DNA of 37,358 bases from Verrucomicrobiota bacterium (GTDB lineage: Bacteria > Verrucomicrobiota > Verrucomicrobiia > Limisphaerales > AAA164-E04), in the NCBI GenBank assembly GCA_023257935.1, contig JALRAZ010000500.1, positions 1-37,358 of the forward strand. The letters run 5' to 3'. Every line of letters begins with the position of its first letter. Positions within the stretch are counted from its first letter, which is position 1. The translations under genes and the position numbers were made by a program. The notes below the pieces were generated by a model. That model saw nothing but the letters and a program-made list of their open reading frames with translations, was not told where the DNA came from and made no database searches. Positions 21,167 to 31,170 of this stretch are shown here, piece after piece.

Positions 21167-22078
21167 TCATCGGCTGTAAGGAGGGCCGTTGAAAAGCATA
21201 TTGGGGATGGGGTCCGAGTTGATGATTTGATAGGTTGTGACCCACTTGACCATTTCTGCACTTCCCCCAAAGGCTCCCACCACGGCTCCGCCGGGCAGGT
21301 TATCAACCTTGCTCTGACCGTTTGGATTGTCCAGTTCCCACCAGTTGGCGACGCCAGCGTGACGGATAGAAATACCATTGCCGGTATTACCCGGAGGGGG
21401 GACATTGGATGCGTCATTGAAATTAAGCGGTGAGAGCTCATTCTGCTCCCAAAGCTGCCAGTCTGTGGGGTTGAAATTAGTCGTCTTGTAGGTCTTACCT
21501 CCCAACGAGGGCTTCCCAATATTGTTATAGCCCCCAATCGTTCCATTCCAGCAATACGATGTCAGCTTGACCGGCCGCTGGAGCCACAAATCCTTGAGTT
21601 TGCCACGTCGCCTGGTGGAAATGTCTTTGGGGCACCAGAGGGCTTTTTGATCCCCTATGTAGGATCCGAGCTGACTGATACGAAAAAAAGCCATTTGGCG
21701 TTCAAATGCGGGCGAATCGATATCGTGTCCAGCAGCTGAGCCGGGCGCGGAGGGTCCGCCAGGAATGCGCCCGTTGTTGCTTGTTGCATAGACCCAATTG
21801 TCAGGACCCGTGAGGTTGCCTCCCCATGAGGGGTGAGCGAGGTAATCGTTATTGTCACCAGCATACATCAGACTAGCCAGCAGAACCTGCTTCACGTTAT
21901 TGAGGTCCAAGGTAAGCTGGGCTCGGTCCTTGGCGCGGCCGAGCGCTGGTAGAATCATGCCAGCCAGGATGGCAATGATCGCAATGACCACAAGCAACTC
22001 GATGAGAGTGAAAGCCAGTGAGCGTTGCGAGCGCGAAGGATCAGGCCGGCGTGGTGGCTTGGGTTGATAAGCATTCAT
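21167..22078 (-). CDS. Type II secretion/type IV pilin-like pseudopilin (prepilin N-terminal cleavage/methylation domain)
   Basis: [35 protein letters not shown] near the N-terminus; 303 aa. Confidence 0.9.
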   Translation of the reverse strand: MNAYQPKPPRRPDPSRSQRSLAFTLIELLVVIAIIAILAGMILPALGRAKDRAQLTLDLNNVKQVLLASLMYAGDNNDYLAHPSWGGNLTGPDNWVYATSNNGRIPGGPSAPGSAAGHDIDSPAFERQMAFFRISQLGSYIGDQKALWCPKDISTRRRGKLKDLWLQRPVKLTSYCWNGTIGGYNNIGKPSLGGKTYKTTNFNPTDWQLWEQNELSPLNFNDASNVPPPGNTGNGISIRHAGVANWWELDNPNGQSKVDNLPGGAVVGAFGGSAEMVKWVTTYQIINSDPIPNMLFNGPPYSR

Positions 22079-22204
22079 GGAGTAGTTCTTAAATTAACCA
22101 ACCTCATATTTAAGGAAAGCAGAAACTCACCATCCCCATGAACCCTTGGCGAATAGTATCACCAACCAATAGCTCAAAGCTTTAGAAACCAATGGTTTGT
22201 AAAA

Positions 22205-24013
22205 TCAGCCTTCGGATTTGGGTTGCTGCCTCCACTGGATATGCAAGTCACGAAGCTGCCGAGCATCCACTGAGCCCGGGGATTCGGTCATCAAGCAGGT
22301 CCCCTTCGCAGTCTTCGGAAAGGCAATGACATCGCGAATGCTGGGTGTCTGACATAAGATGGCAATGAGACGATCAAAACCCAAGGCGATGCCGCCATGG
22401 GGGGGGCACCCATAGCGAAAGGCATCCAGCATGTAGCCAAAGCGCGCCTGAATGACATCCTCGGGAATTTGAAGGACTTGCTCGAAAATGGTCCGCTGCA
22501 CCGAGGGCTGATGGATACGAATTGATCCACCTCCCAGCTCAACCCCATTGACCACCAGGTCGTAATGCTGGCCGCGAACAGATCGGGGATCAGACGCTAG
22601 CAAATCAACATCTTCTTCCACTGGGGCGGTGAAAGGGTGATGGCTGGAGTACCAGCGATTCATTTCCTTATCGAAACTGAGCAGAGGGAAATCAGTGACC
22701 CAAAGAAAATCAAAACGCAGCGGGTCAATGGTTAGGCGCCCCCGTTGCTGCAGCAGTTCGGCGCAGCGTAAACGAATGCGACCAAGCACCTCGCAAGCTG
22801 GCAACCAAGAGTCCGCTGCAAAAAGGATCAGGTCTCCGTCCTCTATCTCTAGGGTGGACTGGAGGGTCTGTTTCTCTTGTTCGCTGAAAAATTTAACAAT
22901 GGGAGACTTCCATTCTCCCCCCTCTACCTTGATGAAGGCTAGTCCCTTGGCCCCCTGACTGATGGCAAGCTGTGTCAGCCCCTCCATCTGACCCTGTGTG
23001 ACATCGGCAAGGCCCTTGGCATTCAAGGCTTTGATCACCCCACCCTTTTGGATGGTACCACTGAAAACCTTGAACGAGCTTTCTTTGAATGCCTCACTAA
23101 AATCATGGATCTCTAGACCAAATCGGGTATCGGGCTTGTCAATGCCATAGGTATTCATGGCCTGATCGAAAGTGATACGGCGGAATGATTTGGGGATGGT
23201 CTGACCAAGAGCTGCCTCCCAAACCCGCCCCATGAGGCCTTCAATTAAAGCGTAAATGTCTTCGCGGTCGATGAATGACATCTCGATATCAACCTGGGTG
23301 AATTCAGGCTGACGATCTGCTCTCAGATCCTCGTCACGGTAGCATCGGGCCAGTTGAAAATACTTCTCAACCCCTGACACCATCAGTATCTGCTTGAACT
23401 GCTGAGGTGATTGAGGGAGGGCATAGGCCTGGGAGGGATGCAGGCGACTGGGAACAAGGAATTCACGAGCCCCTTCAGGAGTTGATTTGAATAAGGTTGG
23501 CGTCTCTACCTCAAGGAAACCCTCTTCTTCCATGAACACGCGGGTCGCGGTAGCCACCTTGCTTCGCAGACGCAGGTGACGCATCATCTCGGGACGGCGC
23601 AAATCGAGGTAACGATACTTCAGGCGCAACTCCTCATTAACCTTTGATGCGGTTTCAGGATCATCAACCGGGAAAGGCAGCACATCGGCCGCATTGAGCA
23701 CTTCCATGGATTGAACCATGATTTCAACCTCCCCGGTGGGAATTTTGGTATTGTCCGTCCCCTCGGGGCGACGCCTGACCTTGCCAGTCACTGAAACCAC
23801 GCTCTCGCTGTGAAGGGAAGCAGCCTGATCAAACAATTCGGAGGAGACATCGGATGGGTCGAAAACGGTCTGGGTACGGCCCTCACGGTCACGAAGATCG
23901 ATGAATAGAACTCCTCCCAGATCCCTGCGGGAATGGACCCAACCATTGAGGGTAACCACCTGATCAATGTGATCGATGCGTATTGCGTTACAGTGAATGG
24001 TACGTTTCTTCAT
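22205..24013 (-). CDS. aspS: Aspartyl-tRNA synthetase (bacterial type)
   Basis: 602 aa; GWVHSRRDLGGVLFIDLRDREG, TPEGAREFLVPSR, ALPQSPQQFKQILMVSG, CYRDEDLRADRQPEFTQVDIEMSF, GIALGFDRLIAIL. Confidence 0.98.
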   Translation of the reverse strand: MKKRTIHCNAIRIDHIDQVVTLNGWVHSRRDLGGVLFIDLRDREGRTQTVFDPSDVSSELFDQAASLHSESVVSVTGKVRRRPEGTDNTKIPTGEVEIMVQSMEVLNAADVLPFPVDDPETASKVNEELRLKYRYLDLRRPEMMRHLRLRSKVATATRVFMEEEGFLEVETPTLFKSTPEGAREFLVPSRLHPSQAYALPQSPQQFKQILMVSGVEKYFQLARCYRDEDLRADRQPEFTQVDIEMSFIDREDIYALIEGLMGRVWEAALGQTIPKSFRRITFDQAMNTYGIDKPDTRFGLEIHDFSEAFKESSFKVFSGTIQKGGVIKALNAKGLADVTQGQMEGLTQLAISQGAKGLAFIKVEGGEWKSPIVKFFSEQEKQTLQSTLEIEDGDLILFAADSWLPACEVLGRIRLRCAELLQQRGRLTIDPLRFDFLWVTDFPLLSFDKEMNRWYSSHHPFTAPVEEDVDLLASDPRSVRGQHYDLVVNGVELGGGSIRIHQPSVQRTIFEQVLQIPEDVIQARFGYMLDAFRYGCPPHGGIALGFDRLIAILCQTPSIRDVIAFPKTAKGTCLMTESPGSVDARQLRDLHIQWRQQPKSEG

Positions 24014-24201
24014 GAAAAGAGTGCCCGCTTAGTTGCTATGGACTACAAGCGAGCGGCATGTTTTAAAGCATTTGGGGATAATTCAAAGAAAAAAACCCAC
24101 GCAAGCCCCACCCTCGATTACCCTGTTTTAGATCATTGAGCTGAGCCACCCTCGTGCCAAAGGTGTTTCACAATTTGACTCGAGATGGCTAGATTACTCG
24201 G

Positions 24202-24546
24202 ATGATTGCATCAAAGCCTCACCGCATGGTCTGGACAAGCGCCCCGACCCAAGAAGTAGCCGAAAATTTGGTCCGTGAAGTCTTGATGGGGCACTTGGCC
24301 GCATGCGCTAAAATATTCCCAGAGGTCACTTCAACCTACTGGTGGCAAGGTCAGCTGGAAACCGCTCGGGAATTTCCCATCCTATTCAAGACGCACCTGG
24401 AGAAAATACCTAACCTGATGGCATGCATCGAAGCACAACACCCCTATGAGGTAGCCGAGTGCCTGTCGCTGCCCATTGAAGAGGGCCTACCAGCCTACTT
24501 GCAATGGATTGAGCAGGAGACCACTCAGGATCCAACGAAGGCTTGA
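24202..24546 (+). CDS. cutA: Divalent-cation tolerance protein CutA
   Basis: HLAACAKIFPEVTSTYWWQGQLETAREFPILFKT and HPYEVAECLSLPIEEGLPAYLQWIEQET. Confidence 0.93.
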   Translation: MIASKPHRMVWTSAPTQEVAENLVREVLMGHLAACAKIFPEVTSTYWWQGQLETAREFPILFKTHLEKIPNLMACIEAQHPYEVAECLSLPIEEGLPAYLQWIEQETTQDPTKA

Positions 24547-25745
24547 TGGGCCTCTCGAAGGGCCTGCTCTCCCTTGCTGATTTCAATCACCACGGAGATT
24601 TTGATTTCACTTGTCGAAATCATCAGGATATTGACTGCGGCTTCATGAAGCACTTCAAACAGTCTGGCTGCAACCCCTGAGTGGCTGCGCATCCCAACCC
24701 CTACCACCGAAAGCTTACATATATTTTCGTCGGAAGTGATTTGCTGGTAACCGATGGCCTCTTTGTGGGCTGCCAGCACTTTCAGGGCTTTGGTGAGATC
24801 GGTTCTCTCAAGGGTAAATGAAAGGTCGGTTGAGCGCTGGCCTCCCTCGTGGCTGACATTTTGGACAATCATGTCCACGTTAACCGACGCTTCACTGAGG
24901 GGTTTAAAAATAGAGGCTGCAATGCCAGGATGATCCGGCACATTTTCAAGTGTTACCTTGGCTTGGTTTTTGTCGAGCGAAACACCACGCACAACGACGT
25001 TTTCCATGTCAGCAGAAGATTCTTTCACGATAGTACCAGGATTGTCATTCAGACTGGATCTGACTTCAAAAATCACTCCAAATTTCTTTGCAAATTCAAC
25101 CGAGCGGGACTGCATGACCTTGGCTCCAGAACTGGCCAGCTCAAGCATTTCGTCGTATGAAATTTCGTCCATTTTGCGTGCATCACTGACCACTCGAGGG
25201 TCTGCTGAATAGACCCCATCCACATCAGTATAGATCTGACACAAATCGGCTCCAAGGGCTGCAGCCATGGCAATAGCAGTCAAGTCCGACCCCCCTCGTC
25301 CAAGGGTCGTGATCTGTCCTTCGGTGGTCCTGCCCTGGAACCCTGCCACGATGACGACCTTGCCATCATCAAGGTGTGACCTGACCTGAGCTGGGGTGAT
25401 GTTCCTGATCTTGGCCTTGGAATGCACTCCGTCGGTGGTGATGCCAGCTTGAGCGCCAGTTAGCGATGCGGCAGGGATTTCCAAGGCGTGCAGAGCCATC
25501 GCAGTCAGAGCAATCGTGGTCTGTTCGCCGGTGGCCAAGAGCATATCCATTTCTCGCTCAGTAGGCAGCTCCATCATTTCGCGAGCCATCCCGATCAGGC
25601 GGTCGGTCACCCCACTCATGGCAGAGACCACGACAACGACCTGATCACCTTGGGCACGGGAAGCTGCCACCCGACGAGCCACTGCCTTGATTCTATCGGT
25701 GGTGGCCACAGAGGTCCCCCCGTATTTCTGAACAATCAGCGCCAT
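24525..25745 (-). CDS. lysC: Aspartate kinase with C-terminal ACT domains
   Basis: MALIVQKYGGTSVATTDRIKAVARRV; TTLGRGGSDLTAIAMAAAL; C-terminal ACT-style KLSVVGVGMRSHSGVAARLFEVLHEAAVNILMISTSEIKISVVI. Confidence 0.97.
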   Translation of the reverse strand: MALIVQKYGGTSVATTDRIKAVARRVAASRAQGDQVVVVVSAMSGVTDRLIGMAREMMELPTEREMDMLLATGEQTTIALTAMALHALEIPAASLTGAQAGITTDGVHSKAKIRNITPAQVRSHLDDGKVVIVAGFQGRTTEGQITTLGRGGSDLTAIAMAAALGADLCQIYTDVDGVYSADPRVVSDARKMDEISYDEMLELASSGAKVMQSRSVEFAKKFGVIFEVRSSLNDNPGTIVKESSADMENVVVRGVSLDKNQAKVTLENVPDHPGIAASIFKPLSEASVNVDMIVQNVSHEGGQRSTDLSFTLERTDLTKALKVLAAHKEAIGYQQITSDENICKLSVVGVGMRSHSGVAARLFEVLHEAAVNILMISTSEIKISVVIEISKGEQALREAHQAFVGS

Positions 25746-25777
25746 ATTAGGTCAGTCTGCAGGTTTGAAGAGCTGGA

Positions 25778-26866
25778 TCACAAGCCAATGAGCCGTGAGA
25801 CCGAGTCAAGGTTCGCATCGCAAAGGTCAGGCTTCTGAGCGGCACAAGAGATGGCGCGGTCTGGGTCTTTCAATCCGTGCCCGGTCATGGTCGCAGTGAT
25901 GAGGCTTCCTGCGGGAATACGATTTGCCCGCACAGAAGCAATCAACCCAGCTAGGGGTGCAGCACAAGCCGGCTCAACAAAGATACCTTCAGTGTTGGCA
26001 ACCAGTTTGTAAGCCTCAACAATGGCCTCGTCGGTCACCTTGTCAATCCAACCTGAGGACTGCTGCATGGCATCCAACGCACCCTGCCAGCTAGCTGGAT
26101 TACCAATACGGATGGCGGTTGCCAGGGTCTCAGGGGCCGTGATCGGATGCCCATCGACAATGGGAGCAGATCCGGCTGCCTGATAACCACACATGTGAGG
26201 CAGACCTTTGACGCGACCAGCCTGCTCATACTCTCGGTAGCCTTTCCAATAAGCCGTGATGTTCCCGGCATTGCCTACAGGGAGAAAATGATAGTCCGGT
26301 GCCCGGCCTAGCTGGTCACAGATCTCGAAGGAAGCGGTCTTTTGGCCTTCGATGCGAAAGGGATTGATGCTATTGACAATCTCAACCTTTCCTGTCTCTC
26401 CAAGCTGACGAACGATATCCAGTGCCTGATCAAAATTCCCGCGTATGGCGATGGTCTGAGCGCCATACATCAACGCCTGGGCCAACTTGCCCATGGCAAT
26501 GTTCCCATCGGGGAGCAATACCACGCACTTTAAGTTTGCCCGCGCTGCGTAGGCGGCCGCTGAAGCGGAGGTGTTCCCCGTGCTGGCGCAGATGACGACC
26601 TCTGCCCCTTTTTCAACGGCTTTGGTGATGGCCATGGTCATGCCTCGATCCTTGAAAGAGGCGGTGGGGTTGAGGCCCTCAAACTTGAGGTAGAGATCAA
26701 AATCACCTCCAATAGCGCTCACAAAACGGTCGAGTTTGATCAAAGGCGTGTTGCCCTCATGGAGCGAAATGACCGGTGTGTCGGCCGTGACTGGCAAAAA
26801 AGAGGCATACTGATGGATGAGGCCTTTCCAATAGGCAATGGGTTGGTTCGAGGAATCGAGCTGCAT
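25778..26866 (-). CDS. thrC: Threonine synthase (PLP-dependent)
   Basis: ISLHEGNTPLIKLDRF, KFEGLNPTASFKDRGMTMAITKA, CASTGNTSASAAAYAARA, PVGNAGNITAYWKGYREY. Confidence 0.96.
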   Translation of the reverse strand: MQLDSSNQPIAYWKGLIHQYASFLPVTADTPVISLHEGNTPLIKLDRFVSAIGGDFDLYLKFEGLNPTASFKDRGMTMAITKAVEKGAEVVICASTGNTSASAAAYAARANLKCVVLLPDGNIAMGKLAQALMYGAQTIAIRGNFDQALDIVRQLGETGKVEIVNSINPFRIEGQKTASFEICDQLGRAPDYHFLPVGNAGNITAYWKGYREYEQAGRVKGLPHMCGYQAAGSAPIVDGHPITAPETLATAIRIGNPASWQGALDAMQQSSGWIDKVTDEAIVEAYKLVANTEGIFVEPACAAPLAGLIASVRANRIPAGSLITATMTGHGLKDPDRAISCAAQKPDLCDANLDSVSRLIGL

Positions 26867-26875
26867 AGACTTGAT

Positions 26876-28180
26876 TTAAAATTCAAAATTTTCCACCCGG
26901 ATAACCTGAGGCTTACCGTGAACAACCTTGAGGCGGCATATCCGCCTGACAGCTTCTTGCATCGCCTTGATCTTAGCATCGTGCACCATCAGAATCAGCG
27001 GCACACTATCCCCCTCGTGCCCCTCGGGTTGGATGATCGATGAAATACCAATCTGAGCTTCAGCTAAAATGGAAGCAATACGAGCCATGGTTCCAGGCCT
27101 GTCGATCACGTGCAGCCTCAGGTAAAAGGGTGCCACGGTCTCCTCCCATGGAAAGACCGATCCATTCTCTACATGGGAAACAAAAGCAGGGAGACGGCTC
27201 TCGCCCCCTCGAACCAGATCTAGGGCTGCGTCAGCCAGATCACTCACCACCGCACTGGCCGTAGCATCTTGCCCGGCACCTCGACCGTAATAGAGCGTTT
27301 CACCCACCACGTCGCCACCGATGTAAACGGCGTTGAAGACATCCTTCACGCCAGCCAGGACATGATGGTCGGGGATTAGGGTCGGACAGACGGAAATCTG
27401 AACCCCTTGCTTGGCAGTAGGTCGAATCGTTGCCAAAAGCTTGATCGTGTATCCCAATCGATTGGCAAACTGAATATCCAGAGCCGTTACCTCGCGAATA
27501 CCTTCCACATGAATCTGTTCTGGAGGGATCCAAAAACCATGGGCTAGCGAGCCCAGCAATCCTGCCTTGTGCATGGCATCCAGTCCGTCCACATCCAGAG
27601 AAGGCTCGGCCTCAGCGTAGCCAAGGCGTTGGGCATCCTCCAATACCCCGGCAAATCCACTGCCTTCTTTTTCCATGCGAGTGAGGATGTAATTACAGGT
27701 TCCATTAAGGATGCCGTAGAGGTAATTGATGCGATTGCCCACCAGGCCCTCTCGGAGCACCTTGATAATGGGTATGCCACCGGCCACGCTGGCCTCGTAG
27801 TAGAGATTGGTTTGATGCTTACGGGCCAATTCGAAAAGCTCCTGGCCATGTTCTGAGAGGAGCGCCTTGTTGGCAGTCACGACGGCCTTACCGGCCATGA
27901 GGGCCTGCTTGACGATTTGATGTGCCAAGCGAACACCTCCTACCAGTTCCACAATGATCTGGTTCTTTTCGTCGCGGATGGCCGATTTCCAATCTGTGGT
28001 CAGCTTAGAGGGCGGGATCGAAACCGGGCGACGCTTGGCAAGATCGCGGACGACAACGCGAGTCACACTCAACTGCACCCCTAACCGGGAGGCAAGCAGC
28101 CGACCATTCCGCCTGAGTGCCTGATAGACACCCCCGCCGACGGTTCCTCCACCAATGATTGCAAGGTTGATTCGCCTCAT
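26876..28180 (-). CDS. hom: Homoserine dehydrogenase with C-terminal ACT domain
   Basis: MRRINLAIIGGGTVGGGVYQAL (start trimmed to 28180), VTANKALLSEHGQELFELA, GILNGTCNYILTRM, C-terminal ACT RLHVIDRPGTMARIASILAEAQIGISSIIQ. Confidence 0.96.
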   Translation of the reverse strand: MRRINLAIIGGGTVGGGVYQALRRNGRLLASRLGVQLSVTRVVVRDLAKRRPVSIPPSKLTTDWKSAIRDEKNQIIVELVGGVRLAHQIVKQALMAGKAVVTANKALLSEHGQELFELARKHQTNLYYEASVAGGIPIIKVLREGLVGNRINYLYGILNGTCNYILTRMEKEGSGFAGVLEDAQRLGYAEAEPSLDVDGLDAMHKAGLLGSLAHGFWIPPEQIHVEGIREVTALDIQFANRLGYTIKLLATIRPTAKQGVQISVCPTLIPDHHVLAGVKDVFNAVYIGGDVVGETLYYGRGAGQDATASAVVSDLADAALDLVRGGESRLPAFVSHVENGSVFPWEETVAPFYLRLHVIDRPGTMARIASILAEAQIGISSIIQPEGHEGDSVPLILMVHDAKIKAMQEAVRRICRLKVVHGKPQVIRVENFEF

Positions 28181-28309
28181 AAAAACGAGCAGAATGAAGT
28201 TGCACAAATCGGCATGGCTCGACAAATCCAAAATGGTAAAAATCGCTAAAACTTGGCAAAAAAGCCTTTTGATTGATCTGGACTAACGCCCACAGGATGA
28301 GACCAAGCA

Positions 28310-29065
28310 ATGTCTAAGCATCCCCCCATGAATGCATCCTCTTCATTTGATGTTCGCCTAGGAAAATGGACCCGGCGAGAATTTCGGCTAGCCATGCAAG
28401 CCGACCAGCTTAAGGGCTGTATCCTCCCATTGGCAGCGGTCGAGCAACATCTCGAGCACATGGCGATGGAGCATGACTGGCGCAGCGTGAACGTGGTTGC
28501 CAGACAGGTCGCTGAAGGCCTGAGTCCCCATGTATTGGTGGCTCAGGGCATCATGGCAGGCATCAGCGAGCATCACATGCGACACCCAGGCACTCTGACC
28601 CTGAGTCCAGGAACCTTTCTCAGCGTGGTGAACGATCTGATAGACAGCCTGGTCAGAGCCGGTTTCAAGAACATACTCGTACTCAACGGACACGGTGGTA
28701 ATGTGATACCTTGTCAGCAAACTTGGGACCAATTTCTACGTCGATATCAGATTAACCTGCATTTTCTTTCCTATTGGGATGTATTGGACCAGGAGGATGC
28801 CCTGGAACTTTTGGAAGGTGGCCACCGCCTGCCGGAGGATCTACCCGGTCATGCTCAGGAATTTGAAACTTCCATGGCCATGAAGTGGTTTCCCGAGAAT
28901 GTGCGAGCAGCTGCCATGCACGACCAGCAGGACCGCAGCCCGCTTTTAGGGACAAGTGAGAAGGGTGAAGCTTTGACCCGCCGCATTGTGACACGGCTCA
29001 CCGATTACCTAGCCGAGATGATCCATGGTACAAAAGAGCAGACCATCCCACCGTTTCACCCTTGA
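28310..29065 (+). CDS. Creatininase family amidohydrolase
   Basis: CILPLAAVEQHLEHMAMEHDW, LVLNGHGGN, GHAQEFETSMAM; metal-ligand positions appear retained. Confidence 0.85.
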   Translation: MSKHPPMNASSSFDVRLGKWTRREFRLAMQADQLKGCILPLAAVEQHLEHMAMEHDWRSVNVVARQVAEGLSPHVLVAQGIMAGISEHHMRHPGTLTLSPGTFLSVVNDLIDSLVRAGFKNILVLNGHGGNVIPCQQTWDQFLRRYQINLHFLSYWDVLDQEDALELLEGGHRLPEDLPGHAQEFETSMAMKWFPENVRAAAMHDQQDRSPLLGTSEKGEALTRRIVTRLTDYLAEMIHGTKEQTIPPFHP

Positions 29066-29097
29066 ATTTCGGGCAGGAGCTCAACCTGGGCAACCCT

Positions 29098-29841
29098 TTA
29101 GGAATAGGCCCAACCTCGATCCGCGAGGATTTCTTGCCCTGTGAGCACACCGCTGGTACCAGACGCCAAAAATAAAGCTACCTGAGCGATCTCCTCGGGC
29201 TGAATGAGCTCTGGGACACACTGACACTGCCGAAGCATGCGTCGAATTGCAGGGGTCACGAATTGAGATTTCTGACGTTCGGTCATGACCCAACCCGGCG
29301 AAATCGTATTAACGCGAATGCCGAATGGTCCCACTTCTCTAGCCAAGGAGCGAGTGAAGCCCAAGATCCCTCCCTTGGTCGCCACGTAAGCTGTCATAGG
29401 GGTGGCCCCAATATGGAAGGTGATGCTTGAAAAATTGATGATTGATCCGCCACGAGCCATGGCGGGCAATACCGATTGGGTGGTGAGAAAATAGGCCCTT
29501 AGATTGATGGCGAAGAGATCATCCCATTGTCGAGAAGTCATGGATTGCAAGGGTATCCTTGGATCATTGGCTGCATTGTTGATCAGCACGTGAAGAGTCG
29601 GCTCTTGTCGCTTGATCGAGTCCACCCATCGCTTGATGGCATGTTCCTTGGTCAGATCCACTCGACAAAAGACCGATCCAGTTTTCTCAGCGAGTCGACG
29701 ACCTGACTCCTTATCCTGATCACAGAAATAAACCAAGGCTCCTTGGGAGACAAAGGACCTAACCAATGACTCGCCGATGCCATTGGCACCCCCAGTGATC
29801 AGGACAACCTTGCCCTGAAGATCATGGTAGACACAACTCAT
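29098..29841 (-). CDS. Short-chain dehydrogenase/reductase (SDR)
   Basis: VVLITGGANGIGESL (TGxxxGxG), LINNAAND, NFSSITFHIGATPMTAYVATKGG (S..YxxxK), NTISPGWV. Confidence 0.92.
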   Translation of the reverse strand: MSCVYHDLQGKVVLITGGANGIGESLVRSFVSQGALVYFCDQDKESGRRLAEKTGSVFCRVDLTKEHAIKRWVDSIKRQEPTLHVLINNAANDPRIPLQSMTSRQWDDLFAINLRAYFLTTQSVLPAMARGGSIINFSSITFHIGATPMTAYVATKGGILGFTRSLAREVGPFGIRVNTISPGWVMTERQKSQFVTPAIRRMLRQCQCVPELIQPEEIAQVALFLASGTSGVLTGQEILADRGWAYS

Positions 29842-30003
29842 GCCCGTTTTTAGCGCAAAAGGGGGTGCAGGACAACGAAGATGCTTGGATAAGTTGAGTC
29901 AAAATGGCTCACGTTGAAATAAATTATCGTATTGTTCGAGGGCTAGCAGCTCAGACAGCTCAGTGACAAGGTACTGAACTCATTAATTCCACAAAAAATC
30001 CTT

Positions 30004-31050
30004 GTGAATTTTTTCACGATTCATAGGATTTTGCCTCTTCCGGTAAACACGGGTTTCAGTGTTTCCGGTGTAACCCAATTCATCAGCCTATTCATGAGAT
30101 TGTTACAATACTGGACCATGCTTTGTCTGCTGCTTGGCATGTCGGCAATGGACTTGTCGGCAGCTGACTCAGACCACGGTGTGGCCGAGGTCACCAGTAC
30201 GACTGAACTGCATGCCCTTGCTTCAGGTGAATCCCATGATCAAGCCCATGGCGAAGGCGAACACCACGGCTTACCTCCTTCGGCGGTTCCTGTCTTTCAT
30301 CTTGGGCCACTTGTCATCACCAATTCCATGGTCGCCACCATCTTAGTGGCAGCTGTCATTATCTTTGCCGCCCAACGAGCCACTAGGACGGTGCGAGCGG
30401 TTCCCATAGGCGGTCAAAACTTTTTTGAATGGTTAGTGGAAGGTCTATTTGGATTTCTTGAGGGAATCATGGGAGCTGAACTAGTGAAGAAGACCTTCTG
30501 GTTCTTTGCCAGCCTGTTTTTGTTCATACTTGCCACCAACTGGTTTGGGCTCATTCCAGGCATTGGTACCATAGGTTGGGAGACTTCAGACGGTCATTTT
30601 GAGCCTTGGCTTCGAGGAGCCCAGGCTGATTTGAACATGACTTCAGCCATGGCTGTCGCCTTTTTTGTTCTTTGGACCGTTTGGGCACTGCAGGCCAATG
30701 GCGTCAAAGGACTCTACAATCATATCTTTGGCAACAAAGGTGGTGGTGCGGGTTTCATGAAATGGTTCCTGATCGCCATTTTCTTCTTTGTGGGTATTTT
30801 GGAAGTGGTTTCCATCCTGTTCCGGCCTGTCTCTTTGAGTTTCCGTTTGTTTGGTAACGTTTTTGCAGGGGAAAACATCCTTGAATCCATGTTAATGATC
30901 AAAGGACTTGGCTGGATCATCCCGCTACCATTCTATTTCCTTGAACTGCTAGTAGGGTTGATTCAGGCAATGGTTTTCATGCTGCTGACGGCCGTTTTCA
31001 CGCTGCTCATTTGTCAGCACCATGATGAGGATCATGGCGAAGCCCACTGA
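30004..31050 (+). CDS. atpB: ATP synthase F0 subunit a
   Basis: LSFRLFGNVFAGENILESM, PFYFLELLVGLIQAMVFMLLTAVF; start uncertain (GTG at 30004; ATG alternatives at 30094 or 30118). Confidence 0.95.
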   Translation: MNFFTIHRILPLPVNTGFSVSGVTQFISLFMRLLQYWTMLCLLLGMSAMDLSAADSDHGVAEVTSTTELHALASGESHDQAHGEGEHHGLPPSAVPVFHLGPLVITNSMVATILVAAVIIFAAQRATRTVRAVPIGGQNFFEWLVEGLFGFLEGIMGAELVKKTFWFFASLFLFILATNWFGLIPGIGTIGWETSDGHFEPWLRGAQADLNMTSAMAVAFFVLWTVWALQANGVKGLYNHIFGNKGGGAGFMKWFLIAIFFFVGILEVVSILFRPVSLSFRLFGNVFAGENILESMLMIKGLGWIIPLPFYFLELLVGLIQAMVFMLLTAVFTLLICQHHDEDHGEAH

Positions 31051-31170
31051 AATTTGGCTCTGCTGAAATAATTTTTGCCAAACTGGCTTGAACACTTTGC
31101 CAGGCTGACCGTGGTTCAGCTGCGGGGCCTGGTAAGCAAACATCACAAATAGAAACGAAAGGACAGCAAC

